NCBI GenBank assembly: GCA_029906195.1 | Contig: JARWSJ010000002.1 | Location: forward strand, 1,426,001 to 1,490,000 | DNA from: Chitinophagaceae bacterium 26-R-25 | GTDB taxonomy: Bacteria > Bacteroidota > Bacteroidia > Chitinophagales > Chitinophagaceae | Direction of reading: 5' to 3' | DNA length: 64,000 nt | In this document: positions 34,946-42,859 of the stretch, in pieces | How positions within the stretch are numbered: position 1 is the first letter of the stretch | Layout: each line of letters opens with the position of its first letter | Made by a program: the position numbers and the translations under genes | Notes under the pieces: generated by a model | What the model was told of the DNA's origin: nothing | What the model saw: only the letters and a program-made list of their open reading frames with translations | The model's database searches: none

Positions 34946-36571
34946 ATGAAAAAAAATATTGTCATAATCTTAATTGCTTTTGCAGGGCTGCTCACTTTCT
35001 CGTCCTGCAGCAAAAGCTGGCTGGATGAAAAACCAATGTCAGCCTACAGTCCAACAACACTAAGCGACTCACTCGGATTCGAAGCCTCTGCTACAGGTTT
35101 ATACAACAGCCTTGCAGCCTATCTCTGCTGGTCCAATAACCAGGGATGGTTATGCGTGTGGCAAGTGGGTACCGACATTGCTTACAGCGGTCAACCGGAA
35201 GGAATCGAAACACCATATTACAACTACACTTTGCTCAACTCGACAGATGGTGCATCTAATCGCGTTTGGACATGGTGTTACCAAACCATCAACAACTGTA
35301 ACGTAATCATTGCAAACGTTGAAGATCCTTCGTTAAAAGGGATGACCGATGCCAGCAAAAAAGCAATAGATGGAGAAGCGCGTTTCTTCAGAGCATATTG
35401 CTACAATCAACTGGTACAGTGTTTTGGCAAGGTGCCATTGGTAACAAAACCAATCACTACTCCAAAAACAGATTTCACCCGCGCTTCAGTTGATTCAATC
35501 AATGCGCTGCTTGTAGAAGATCTTTCATTTGGTGCAGCCAACCTTCCCGACATTGAAGCAGTAAAAAGCAACTCAAAAGGAAAACTATATGGCCGTGCAA
35601 ATAAATACCAGGCAATGCAATTGCTTGCAGAGACTTATCTGCGCATGAATAAAAATGACCTTGCAGAACAACAGGCACAAGCCATCATCAACAGTGGTCA
35701 ATTCAGTCTTACCAGCAAGCGTTATGGTATTAACACAGGAAGAGCCGGAGATTACTACTCCGATATGTTCCAGTATGGTAACGAGCGCCGTGTGCAGGGT
35801 AACAAGGAAGCGCTCTGGGTTTTGGAGCAGGAGAATCCTTCCTCTGTAGCAGGTGGTAATGTGGATAACGCACAACAACGCCGTGTGTGGGTGGCTGCTT
35901 ACTATGCTATTTCAGGAATGAAAATTTGTGATTCACTAGGTGGAAGAGGTCTTGCACGTTTGCGTTTAAATAACTGGTTCCTGTATGGTTTATATCCACA
36001 GGGAGACATGAGAAATTCTCAATTCAACATTCACAGAACATTGATCTACAACGATCCGGCTTTTCCTGCAACCTATGGTAAGTCGGTGCCACTTAACAAT
36101 GCGGACACGATCTTCAGAACCTGCCCATATTCTACCAAATGGGGTTTCTATGATCCTAAAGATGATTTTGGTTATGCAACGCTCAAAGACTTTATCTTAA
36201 TGCGTTTGGGCGAAACATATTTGTTACTCGCAGAAGCGCAGATCAAACAAGGTAAAACAACAGACGCTGCAAATTCAATCAACGCATTGCGTACAAGAGC
36301 GCAAGCTCCACAGGTAAGTGCAGCTGATATGACAATGGACTTTCTGCTTGATGAGCGTGCGAGAGAACTGGTAGGTGAAGAAAACAGACGTTTGACTTTG
36401 ACCCGTACAGGTACCCTTGTTGACAGAGCGATGAAATATAATGCTGTAGCAAATCCTGCAACATATTCCATCAAAGGACTTACAACAACAAACCTTTTGA
36501 TGCCAATTCCACAGAGCCAGATCGATCTTAACAAAGATGCGAAACTGGAACAAAACCCAGGATACAACTAG
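34946..36571 (+). CDS. susD: SusD-like outer-membrane glycan-binding lipoprotein
   Basis: About 541 residues from MKKNIVIILIAF with lipobox FSSC (Cys21). SusD/RagB features: N-terminal WLDEKPMSAYSPTTL, EARFFRAYCYNQLVQCFGKVPLV (TPR helix and turn), ARELVGEENRRLTLTRTGTL and the ending MPIPQSQIDLNKDAKLEQNPGY. It caps the SusC barrel and delivers glycans to it. An ATG at 34886 would add 20 polar residues before the signal peptide, so I prefer 34946. Three stem-loops follow before the next gene. Confidence 0.93.
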   Translation: MKKNIVIILIAFAGLLTFSSCSKSWLDEKPMSAYSPTTLSDSLGFEASATGLYNSLAAYLCWSNNQGWLCVWQVGTDIAYSGQPEGIETPYYNYTLLNSTDGASNRVWTWCYQTINNCNVIIANVEDPSLKGMTDASKKAIDGEARFFRAYCYNQLVQCFGKVPLVTKPITTPKTDFTRASVDSINALLVEDLSFGAANLPDIEAVKSNSKGKLYGRANKYQAMQLLAETYLRMNKNDLAEQQAQAIINSGQFSLTSKRYGINTGRAGDYYSDMFQYGNERRVQGNKEALWVLEQENPSSVAGGNVDNAQQRRVWVAAYYAISGMKICDSLGGRGLARLRLNNWFLYGLYPQGDMRNSQFNIHRTLIYNDPAFPATYGKSVPLNNADTIFRTCPYSTKWGFYDPKDDFGYATLKDFILMRLGETYLLLAEAQIKQGKTTDAANSINALRTRAQAPQVSAADMTMDFLLDERARELVGEENRRLTLTRTGTLVDRAMKYNAVANPATYSIKGLTTTNLLMPIPQSQIDLNKDAKLEQNPGYN

Positions 36572-36692
36572 TAATGATTTGAAATTATTATTTACTGCAG
36601 CAATAAATTTCAAACCATTACTATGCCGATGGATCAAACAAATAGAACAATGAGACGAAGTCGAAATTGGTCTATATTGTTTGACCAATCGG
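36572..36692. repeat. Two consecutive stem-loops after susD
   Basis: Hairpin 1 pairs TAATGATTTGAAATTATT (36572-36589) with AATAAATTTCAAACCATTA (36602-36620). Hairpin 2 pairs CCGATGGATCAAACAAATAG (from 36626) with CTATATTGTTTGACCAATCGG (to 36692). The first begins one base after the susD stop codon. With the terminator that follows they form a three-hairpin 3' end that could stabilise susCD mRNA. Confidence 0.65.
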
Positions 36693-36708
36693 TATAAGAC
36701 AAAACACA

Positions 36709-36740
36709 TTGGCAGCAGTAATTACTGCTGCCAATTTTTC
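36709..36740 (+). terminator. Strong terminator between susD and GH35
   Basis: A perfect 26-bp palindrome with 13-bp arms (TTGGCAGCAGTAA and its complement) is followed by a T run. It should separate abundant susCD message from the downstream enzyme genes, or act as a partial attenuator. Confidence 0.85.
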
Positions 36741-36770
36741 AACTGATAATTCCGCTCTACAACGAGAGAT

Positions 36771-38600
36771 ATGAAGAAGATATTACTATGCCTTTCATTG
36801 GGCCTTATAGCGCTGTGCCCGCAACTAAACGCACAGAAAGTTCAGCACACATTTGCATTGGGCGATTCCGCATTTTTGCTCGATGGCAAACCCTTTCAAA
36901 TGATTTCCGGCGAGATCCATTATCCGCGTGTACCACGCGAAGCGTGGAGACAAAGAATGAAGATGGCGAAAGCGATGGGCCTCAATACCATTGGCACGTA
37001 CGTTTTCTGGAACGTGCATGAACCGCAGAAAGGACAATACGATTTCAAAGGCAATAGTAATATTAGTGAGTTTGTAAAAATTGCACAGGAAGAAGGATTG
37101 TGGGTCGTGTTAAGACCAAGCCCTTATGTGTGCGCAGAGTGGGAGTTTGGCGGTTACCCATACTGGCTGCAGGATGAAGAAGGATTGATCGTGCGCAGCA
37201 AAAACCCTAAGTACCTTGATGCGTACAAAAAATATATTTTACAGGTAGGCAAACAATTGTCGCCTTACCTGATCACCCACGGTGGAAATATTCTTATGGT
37301 GCAGATTGAAAATGAGTATGGTTCCTATGGTTCAGACAAAGAGTATTTATCCATCAATGAAAAATTATTTCGCGAAGCAGGCTTTGACGGAATCCTCTAT
37401 ACATGCGATCCCGCAAAGGATGTAGAGAAAGGCTATTTGCCAGGCTTCCTTCCGGCAGTAAACGGAACTGATAATCCGGGAAAGGTAAAATCAATCGTAC
37501 AAAAATATCACAACAGCAAAGGTCCATACTATGTAGCAGAATGGTATCCTGCATGGTTCGACTGGTGGGGACAGGTTCATCACACAGTGCCTGCTGAAAA
37601 GTATGCAGGACGATTAGACACTCTTTTGGGTGGAGGTCTTTCTGTCAATATGTACATGTTTCACGGCGGCACAACAAGAGATTTTATGAATGGTGCAAAC
37701 TGTTACGACTCGGGCTACTACGAACCACAGATCAGCAGCTACGATTATGACGCACCACTCGACGAAGCAGGAAACGCTACCGAAAAGTTTATGAAATTCA
37801 GACAGGTGATTCAAAGACACTTACCTGCAAATCAAACATTACCCGATGTTCCCGCGGCAAAGCCCTCAATGGCTTTACCCACTATTCACTTTACAGAAAC
37901 CGTTAACCTTGCATCAATATTGCCAAAGCCGGTCCACGCAGAAATGCCACAGACATTTGAAACATTGCATCAACCTTATGGATTTGTTTTGTACCGCACC
38001 AAACAAGCCGGCGGCATCAGCGGAATGCTATCGGTAAAAGAGTTAAGAGATTACGGCATTGTATTTATCAATGGAAAAAGGATTGGCGTTCTCGACAGAC
38101 GTTTGAAGCAAGACAGCATTGCCGTTGATTTGCCGGCAGGCGAAGCAACGATAGACATCCTCGTTGAAAACATGGGCCGCATCAACTTTGGTCCCAACTT
38201 GTTAAAGAACAACAAAGGCATTACAACAAGCGTATCACTGAATGGAAAAGTGCTGAAAGGTTGGGATATGTATTCATTGCCTTTTGAGCATATAGACGGT
38301 ATTAAGTTTGGTAAAGCAACATCATCAACAGATCAACCCGTCGTTAAGAAAGCATATTTTAGTTTAGTAGAAACGGGAGATACTTACCTTGATATGCGCA
38401 ACTGGGGAAAAGGAAGTGTATGGATAAACGGCCACAACCTCGGCAGATACTGGTCCATAGGCCCTCAGCAAACATTGTACGTTCCTGTAGAATGGTTAAA
38501 GAAAGGAAAGAACGAAGTGGTGGTGCTGGAATTGCTGAAGCCGGAACAAGATGCACTAACAGGCTTGAGTAAACCGGTACTGGATGAGGTGAGGAAGTGA
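36771..38600 (+). CDS. GH35 beta-galactosidase
   Basis: A 609-residue exported enzyme (signal peptide ending PQLNAQ). The catalytic TIM barrel covers about residues 25-340: GEIHYPRVPREAWRQRM at the start, acid/base Glu182 in VQIENEYGSYG, nucleophile Glu257 in YYVAEWYPAWFDWWG. Beta domains follow (about 380-600), with the jelly-roll ending SVWINGHNLGRYW. GH35 enzymes release terminal beta-galactose; here probably from arabinogalactan side chains. Periplasmic. First gene after the susCD terminator. Confidence 0.93.
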   Translation: MKKILLCLSLGLIALCPQLNAQKVQHTFALGDSAFLLDGKPFQMISGEIHYPRVPREAWRQRMKMAKAMGLNTIGTYVFWNVHEPQKGQYDFKGNSNISEFVKIAQEEGLWVVLRPSPYVCAEWEFGGYPYWLQDEEGLIVRSKNPKYLDAYKKYILQVGKQLSPYLITHGGNILMVQIENEYGSYGSDKEYLSINEKLFREAGFDGILYTCDPAKDVEKGYLPGFLPAVNGTDNPGKVKSIVQKYHNSKGPYYVAEWYPAWFDWWGQVHHTVPAEKYAGRLDTLLGGGLSVNMYMFHGGTTRDFMNGANCYDSGYYEPQISSYDYDAPLDEAGNATEKFMKFRQVIQRHLPANQTLPDVPAAKPSMALPTIHFTETVNLASILPKPVHAEMPQTFETLHQPYGFVLYRTKQAGGISGMLSVKELRDYGIVFINGKRIGVLDRRLKQDSIAVDLPAGEATIDILVENMGRINFGPNLLKNNKGITTSVSLNGKVLKGWDMYSLPFEHIDGIKFGKATSSTDQPVVKKAYFSLVETGDTYLDMRNWGKGSVWINGHNLGRYWSIGPQQTLYVPVEWLKKGKNEVVVLELLKPEQDALTGLSKPVLDEVRK

Positions 38601-38624
38601 GCGAAATGTTTCGCACCTCAAATA

Positions 38625-38881
38625 TTTACCACTAAGACACTAAGGACAATAAGCTGCACTAAGAGTTTCTTAACCACAGAGGTAACTGAGTTTTTTCACA
38701 GAGGAAAGGAGACTGGAGCAACGGTTCTCTTTTCCTTATCCTCCCCGATGAACTATTTATTTCGAAGACGCTCCTCCGTCACTCTGTGAAAAAAAACTCC
38801 CTTCCTCCGTGGTTAAAAAACAGCTGTGCTCAAAGGGAATGCCTTAGTGAAACTTAGTGCCCTTAGTGCCTTAGTGGTAAA
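38625..38881. repeat. Nested inverted repeat, complete copy A
   Basis: Outer arms: ACCACTAAGACACTAAGG on the left and CCTTAGTGCCTTAGTGGTAA on the right. Nested inside (about 38671-38817): AACCACAGAGG and TTCACAGAGGAAAGGAG on the left, with CTCCTCCGTCACTCTGTGAA and CCTCCGTGGTTAA on the right. This fills most of the 370-bp gap after GH35. The gap also has a GCGAAATGTTTCGC hairpin just after the GH35 stop codon. The outer and inner modules occur separately elsewhere in the window. Confidence 0.85.
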
Positions 38882-38981
38882 AAAACAGAAGCACGTTTTA
38901 AGAGTCAACAGCAATAGAACGGAATGTCGATAAATTGCATATCTTGATTCACTAAGTGACCTAAACAATTTGTTCTACAAC

Positions 38982-40298
38982 ATGATCAAACATTGCCTTT
39001 CAATTATCATTGCATGCTGTACCCTTGCTTGTTTCGCACAAAAGAAAGGTATAATTGTAACCAATACTTCAACCGTAGGAGAAGGATGGGCAAACAACTC
39101 AGTCAACGTCACTGTCTTTAGAAAAAACTCGCTGGTAACAAACAACAACACACAATACATTGCATTCTATGACAAGGATAAATTTGTTGTCGTTGGAAAA
39201 AGAATATTTCCTTCCGGCAAATGGCAACTGCAACGAACAACTTTCACCGGCAATGCAGATGATGCACATAATGTGATCAGCATAATGACCGATGGCGATG
39301 GCTACCTGCACATCGCATGGGATCATCATAACAATAAGCTGCACTACGCAAAGTCTGTATCACCCGGATCTCTTGAGTTTTCGCCGCAAACCGGTATGGC
39401 CGGCATGCACGAAGACAAAGTAAGCTATCCTGAATTTTACCGCCTGCAAAATGGTGATCTCCTATTCTTTTATCGTGATGGCGGCTCAGGAAATGGCAAC
39501 CTGCTCATCAACAAATATTCCGTTAAGGATAAGCAATGGAAAAGCGTACAACAAAATCTCATTGATGGCGAAGGGCAACGAAATGCTTACTGGCAGGCAT
39601 GTACAGACGAGCAGGGTAGTATTCACATTTCATGGGTGTGGAGAGAAAGCCCTGATGTAGCAAGTAACCACGACTTGTGCTATGCTGTTTCAAAAGATGG
39701 CGGCATGACATGGCAAAAATCAAGCGGTGAAAAATATACGCTACCAATTACTGCTGCAACCGCAGAAGTTGTATGCCATATTCCTGAGCACAGCGAATTG
39801 ATCAATCAAACATCCATGGTGGCTGACAAATCTGGAAATCCTTACATCGCTACTTACTGGCGTGAATCGAACGACAGTGTACCGCAATATCATGTAGTCT
39901 TCAAGATAAATGGCGAGTGGAAAGCCAATGCATTGTCGTTTAGAAAAGTGCCATTTTCCTTAAGCGGTGCAGGAACGAAACGCATTCCCATTGCCCGCCC
40001 GCAGATCGTTGCATGGCAAGCGGGGAAACAATATTCAGCAGCGCTGTTATTTCGCGATGCGGAACGCGGTAGTAGAATTTCAATAGCTTATTGCGAAAAT
40101 TTGTCGACAAATAAGTGGACAGTAAAAGATATTTACGAAGAAAGTGTAGGTGCGTGGGAACCGACTTATGACACGGAACTTTGGAAAAAACAGCATCGTC
40201 TGCATCTCTTTGTTCAGAAGGCAGAACAGGTAGATGGCGAGGGTAAAGCGAATCTAAAGCCAGAAATGGTAAGAGTTTTGGAGTGTGTAGTGAAGTAG
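38982..40298 (+). CDS. BNR-4 propeller enzyme (GH145 alpha-rhamnosidase or Rha-GlcA lyase type)
   Basis: A 438-residue exported protein (signal peptide ending CFAQ) with seven-bladed propeller character: NVTVFRKNSLVTNNNTQYIA, DDAHNVISIMTDGDGYLHIA followed by WDHHNNKLHYAKS, NGDLLFFYRDGGSGNGNLLI, and GSIHISWVWRE. This is the BNR_4 family, which holds PL24/PL25 ulvan lyases, the PL27 rhamnose-glucuronate lyase and the GH145 alpha-L-rhamnosidases that act on Rha-alpha-1,4-GlcA caps of arabinogalactan. The neighbours GH43, GH105, GH154-type and GH16 favour the last two. Start at ATG 38982 rather than TTG 38970. Exact activity unproven. Confidence 0.8.
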   Translation: MIKHCLSIIIACCTLACFAQKKGIIVTNTSTVGEGWANNSVNVTVFRKNSLVTNNNTQYIAFYDKDKFVVVGKRIFPSGKWQLQRTTFTGNADDAHNVISIMTDGDGYLHIAWDHHNNKLHYAKSVSPGSLEFSPQTGMAGMHEDKVSYPEFYRLQNGDLLFFYRDGGSGNGNLLINKYSVKDKQWKSVQQNLIDGEGQRNAYWQACTDEQGSIHISWVWRESPDVASNHDLCYAVSKDGGMTWQKSSGEKYTLPITAATAEVVCHIPEHSELINQTSMVADKSGNPYIATYWRESNDSVPQYHVVFKINGEWKANALSFRKVPFSLSGAGTKRIPIARPQIVAWQAGKQYSAALLFRDAERGSRISIAYCENLSTNKWTVKDIYEESVGAWEPTYDTELWKKQHRLHLFVQKAEQVDGEGKANLKPEMVRVLECVVK

Positions 40299-40359
40299 GG
40301 CATGCGATCATAGGCGGTATTTTTAATTGCAGGTTGATCATACCTTGTAAACCAAGACT

Positions 40360-40421
40360 GCTTGTCATCCCGACGAAGGAGGGATCTGGGTGTTTACATA
40401 AACAGCGTCTGGATGACAAGC
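40360..40421. repeat. CTTGTCATCCCGACGAAGG repeat, shortened copy
   Basis: The left arm (40360-40387) is identical over 28 bases to 57721-57748; the right arm is cut down to GGATGACAAGC (40411-40421). It lies between the BNR enzyme and the DUF2264 gene. Confidence 0.75.
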
Positions 40422-40498
40422 GAGATTCTTTGAGCTTTGAATTACCTTGTTTGATGAAATTGGAAGTGAATTAGTTAATAAAATAATCAGTGTTTGTT

Positions 40499-41752
40499 AT
40501 GAAAATGAAATGGCTCTTGTTAGTAGGTGGATTGTGCATTGGAAGCATTGGATTTGCACAGAAAAAAAGCAAAGCAAAAACGGCAACCAAAACCGAAGTA
40601 ACAGGATTGGATGACCGGAAATTCTGGATCGCACAGTTGGATAAAATGGTGCAGCCTGTGATGCGAAGTCTCGCACACGACAGTTTGCGCATCAATATGC
40701 CCACTACGGTTTCCATACATATTGATAACGCAGAGCATCGTAAAAAAGTTGCTTACCTTGAAGTATTGGGACGTACGTTAAGCGGCATCGCTCCGTGGTT
40801 GCAACTTGAAGGTGGTGCTCCCGAAGAAGTAGCACTGCGTAATCAATACCGTCAATGGGCATTGCAAGGCGTAAAGAATGCATTGGATTCTTCCGCAAAG
40901 GATTTCATGCGCTTTGACATTGGAGGACAACAACTCGTTGATGCATCCTATCTCGCTTACGCGTTTGTAAGAGCCCCCTGGTTGTGGCAAAACTTAGATA
41001 CAGTGAGCAAACAGCGATTGGTTGCATCTATTAAAACAACCAGACAGTTTAAGCCTGTGTTTTCCAACTGGCTGCTTTTCTCTGCCATGAACGAAGCATT
41101 TTTTGCCAACTTTGGCTATGAGTGGGATCCAATGCGCGTTGATTTTGCCATGATGCAACTGGAGCAGTGGTATCGCGGAGACGGCATGTACTCGGATGGA
41201 GAAGGCTATGCATTTGATTATTACAACAGCTATGTCATTCATCCTTATCTCGCTACCATTTGCGACATCATCGGAACTAAGACCAGTGCGTACAAAGAAC
41301 TGATCCCGAAGATCTATAAACGCAACGTACGTTACGCGATCATCCAGGAAAGATTGATCAACACAGATGGTACGTATCCTGCGACAGGTCGCTCTATTAT
41401 TTATCGAGGAGCGGCATTTCATCACCTGGCAGACATGGCATGGAGAAAGAAATTGCCTGCTCAGCTTTCACCCGCAAGCGTGCGCTGCGCCTTGACAGCG
41501 GTGATCAGAAAAACATTGGAAAGTCCAACCACGTACACAAAAGAAGGTTGGTTAACCATCGGTTTGTATGGCTCACAACCAAACCTTGGCGACTTCTACA
41601 ACAACTCGGGAAGTCCTTACATCTGCTCAAATATTTTCTTGCCTCTTGGGCTGCCGGCAACAGATGATTTTTGGGCAAATCCCGCTGAAAAATGGAGTGC
41701 ACAAAAGATTTGGAGCGGCGAAGATTTTCCAAACGATCATAGCGTTAGGTAA
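40499..41752 (+). CDS. DUF2264-domain enzyme (GH154 beta-glucuronidase type)
   Basis: A 417-residue exported protein (MKMKWLLLVGGLCIGSIGFA then Q). The rest is one DUF2264 alpha/alpha-toroid: RTLSGIAPWLQLEGGAPEE, FSNWLLFSAMNEAFFANFGY, and MYSDGEGYAFDYYNSYVIHP, then YPATGRSIIYRGAAF. From memory, DUF2264 proteins of gut Bacteroides arabinogalactan loci were shown to be beta-glucuronidases and founded family GH154. That fits removal of GlcA from side chains after rhamnose has gone. Start at ATG 40499, not GTG 40490. It sits between the BNR enzyme and GH16, same strand. Confidence 0.82.
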   Translation: MKMKWLLLVGGLCIGSIGFAQKKSKAKTATKTEVTGLDDRKFWIAQLDKMVQPVMRSLAHDSLRINMPTTVSIHIDNAEHRKKVAYLEVLGRTLSGIAPWLQLEGGAPEEVALRNQYRQWALQGVKNALDSSAKDFMRFDIGGQQLVDASYLAYAFVRAPWLWQNLDTVSKQRLVASIKTTRQFKPVFSNWLLFSAMNEAFFANFGYEWDPMRVDFAMMQLEQWYRGDGMYSDGEGYAFDYYNSYVIHPYLATICDIIGTKTSAYKELIPKIYKRNVRYAIIQERLINTDGTYPATGRSIIYRGAAFHHLADMAWRKKLPAQLSPASVRCALTAVIRKTLESPTTYTKEGWLTIGLYGSQPNLGDFYNNSGSPYICSNIFLPLGLPATDDFWANPAEKWSAQKIWSGEDFPNDHSVR

Positions 41753-41785
41753 TTGAAAATTGAAAGTTGAAAATTGAAAATGATC

Positions 41786-41882
41786 GTAGGGGCGAATCGC
41801 ATTCGCCCTTTGAAAACGAATCGCATTCGCCCTTTGAAAACGAATCGCATTCGCCGTTTTGAAAACAAACTGCATTCGCCTT
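41786..41882. repeat. REP-like unit expanded into a 24-bp tandem array
   Basis: A GTAG-headed unit (41786-41808, GTAGGGGCGAATCGCATTCG then CCC) continues as tandem copies of GAATCGCATTCGCCCTTTGA plus AAAC at 41794, 41818 and 41842, and a decayed fourth copy ending at 41882. The first unit is the same as at 16838-16860. The array stops 3 bp before the GH16 start codon. AATTGAAAG low-complexity sequence precedes it. Confidence 0.8.
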
Positions 41883-41885
41883 AAA

Positions 41886-42740
41886 ATGTCAAACACGAAA
41901 AAATCTTTGCAAGAATTGTTAAGCATGTCAAATGGTATCATACTGTTGGCGATGTGTTGTATTAATATTCACAGCTATGCCCAGAAACAAAAAGGTTATG
42001 CCTTAGTATGGAGCGATGAGTTTAGCAAAAATGGCAAACCCGATACCAGCAAGTGGTCGTACGAGCATGGCTTTGTTCGCAATGAAGAAGATCAGTGGTA
42101 TCAGCCGGAAAATGCAAATTGCAGGAATGGTATATTAGTGATTGAAGCGAAGAGAGTGCAGCAGCCCAATCCAAATTATGTGGCAGGCAGCAAAGACTGG
42201 CGCAAAAACAGGGAGATGATTCAATACACTTCTGCATGTCTTATCACAAGGAACAAACAACAATGGCAATACGGTCGTTTCATCATGCGTGCAAGAATTG
42301 ATGTGAGTGCCGGCATGTGGCCCGCGTGGTGGATGCTCGGCGCTACCAAGCCATGGCCGGGCAATGGTGAAATAGACATGATGGAATATTACCGCGGTAA
42401 ATTGCTTGCGAATATTGCATGTCTCGATTACAATGGCAAGGCGAAATGGTACAGCAAAACAAAGACTGTAGAGGCAGAATGGGCATCACGATTTCACATT
42501 TGGAGAATGGACAGGGATTCATCTGCTATTGCCCTCTATGTAGATGATTCACTGATAAACAGAACTCCCCTGGATTCGCTGATAAATAGAGATGGCAGCA
42601 ATTTCTCTCCGTTTAAACAACCTGCTTATATGTTGCTGAATCTCGCCATTGGCGGGCAAAACGGTGGTGATCCATCACAAACAAAATTTCCGAAAAAGTT
42701 TGAAGTGGATTATGTGAGGGTGTACAAAAAGAAAGAATGA
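41886..42740 (+). CDS. GH16-family endo-glycanase
   Basis: A 284-residue beta-jelly-roll enzyme. The catalytic motif E-x-D-x-x-E is present as GEIDMMEYY (Glu162 nucleophile, Asp164, Glu167 acid/base); LVWSDEFSKNGKPDTSKW is the usual N-terminus and FEVDYVRVYKK the usual C-terminus. The signal peptide is odd in length (about 32 residues, ending IHSYAQ). Subfamily 3-like enzymes cut beta-1,3-galactan or beta-glucan; the locus suggests galactan. A start at 41859 would translate repeat sequence, so I use 41886. Last gene of the utilisation locus. Confidence 0.88.
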   Translation: MSNTKKSLQELLSMSNGIILLAMCCINIHSYAQKQKGYALVWSDEFSKNGKPDTSKWSYEHGFVRNEEDQWYQPENANCRNGILVIEAKRVQQPNPNYVAGSKDWRKNREMIQYTSACLITRNKQQWQYGRFIMRARIDVSAGMWPAWWMLGATKPWPGNGEIDMMEYYRGKLLANIACLDYNGKAKWYSKTKTVEAEWASRFHIWRMDRDSSAIALYVDDSLINRTPLDSLINRDGSNFSPFKQPAYMLLNLAIGGQNGGDPSQTKFPKKFEVDYVRVYKKKE

Positions 42741-42780
42741 TTTGCGTGTTGTGCTATAGAAGGAGTAATTAAAATGACAA

Positions 42781-42825
42781 CTCTCAATCAAGAAGGTTTA
42801 AGTATAAGGCCTTCTTGATTGAGAG
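42781..42825. terminator. Inverted repeat between convergent genes
   Basis: Perfect 16-bp arms (CTCTCAATCAAGAAGG and complement) around a 13-base spacer, 40 bp after GH16 and 35 bp from the end of the convergent protease gene. Probably a shared terminator, though no clear T tract follows. Confidence 0.6.
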
Positions 42826-42859
42826 CTATCGTAACACATTTTTCTACCTGGTTAACAAA

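Noticed and set aside
41794-41882. CRISPR-like array of short direct repeats
   Set aside because: The 24-bp units are contiguous without unique spacers and derive from a REP element; no cas genes are near.
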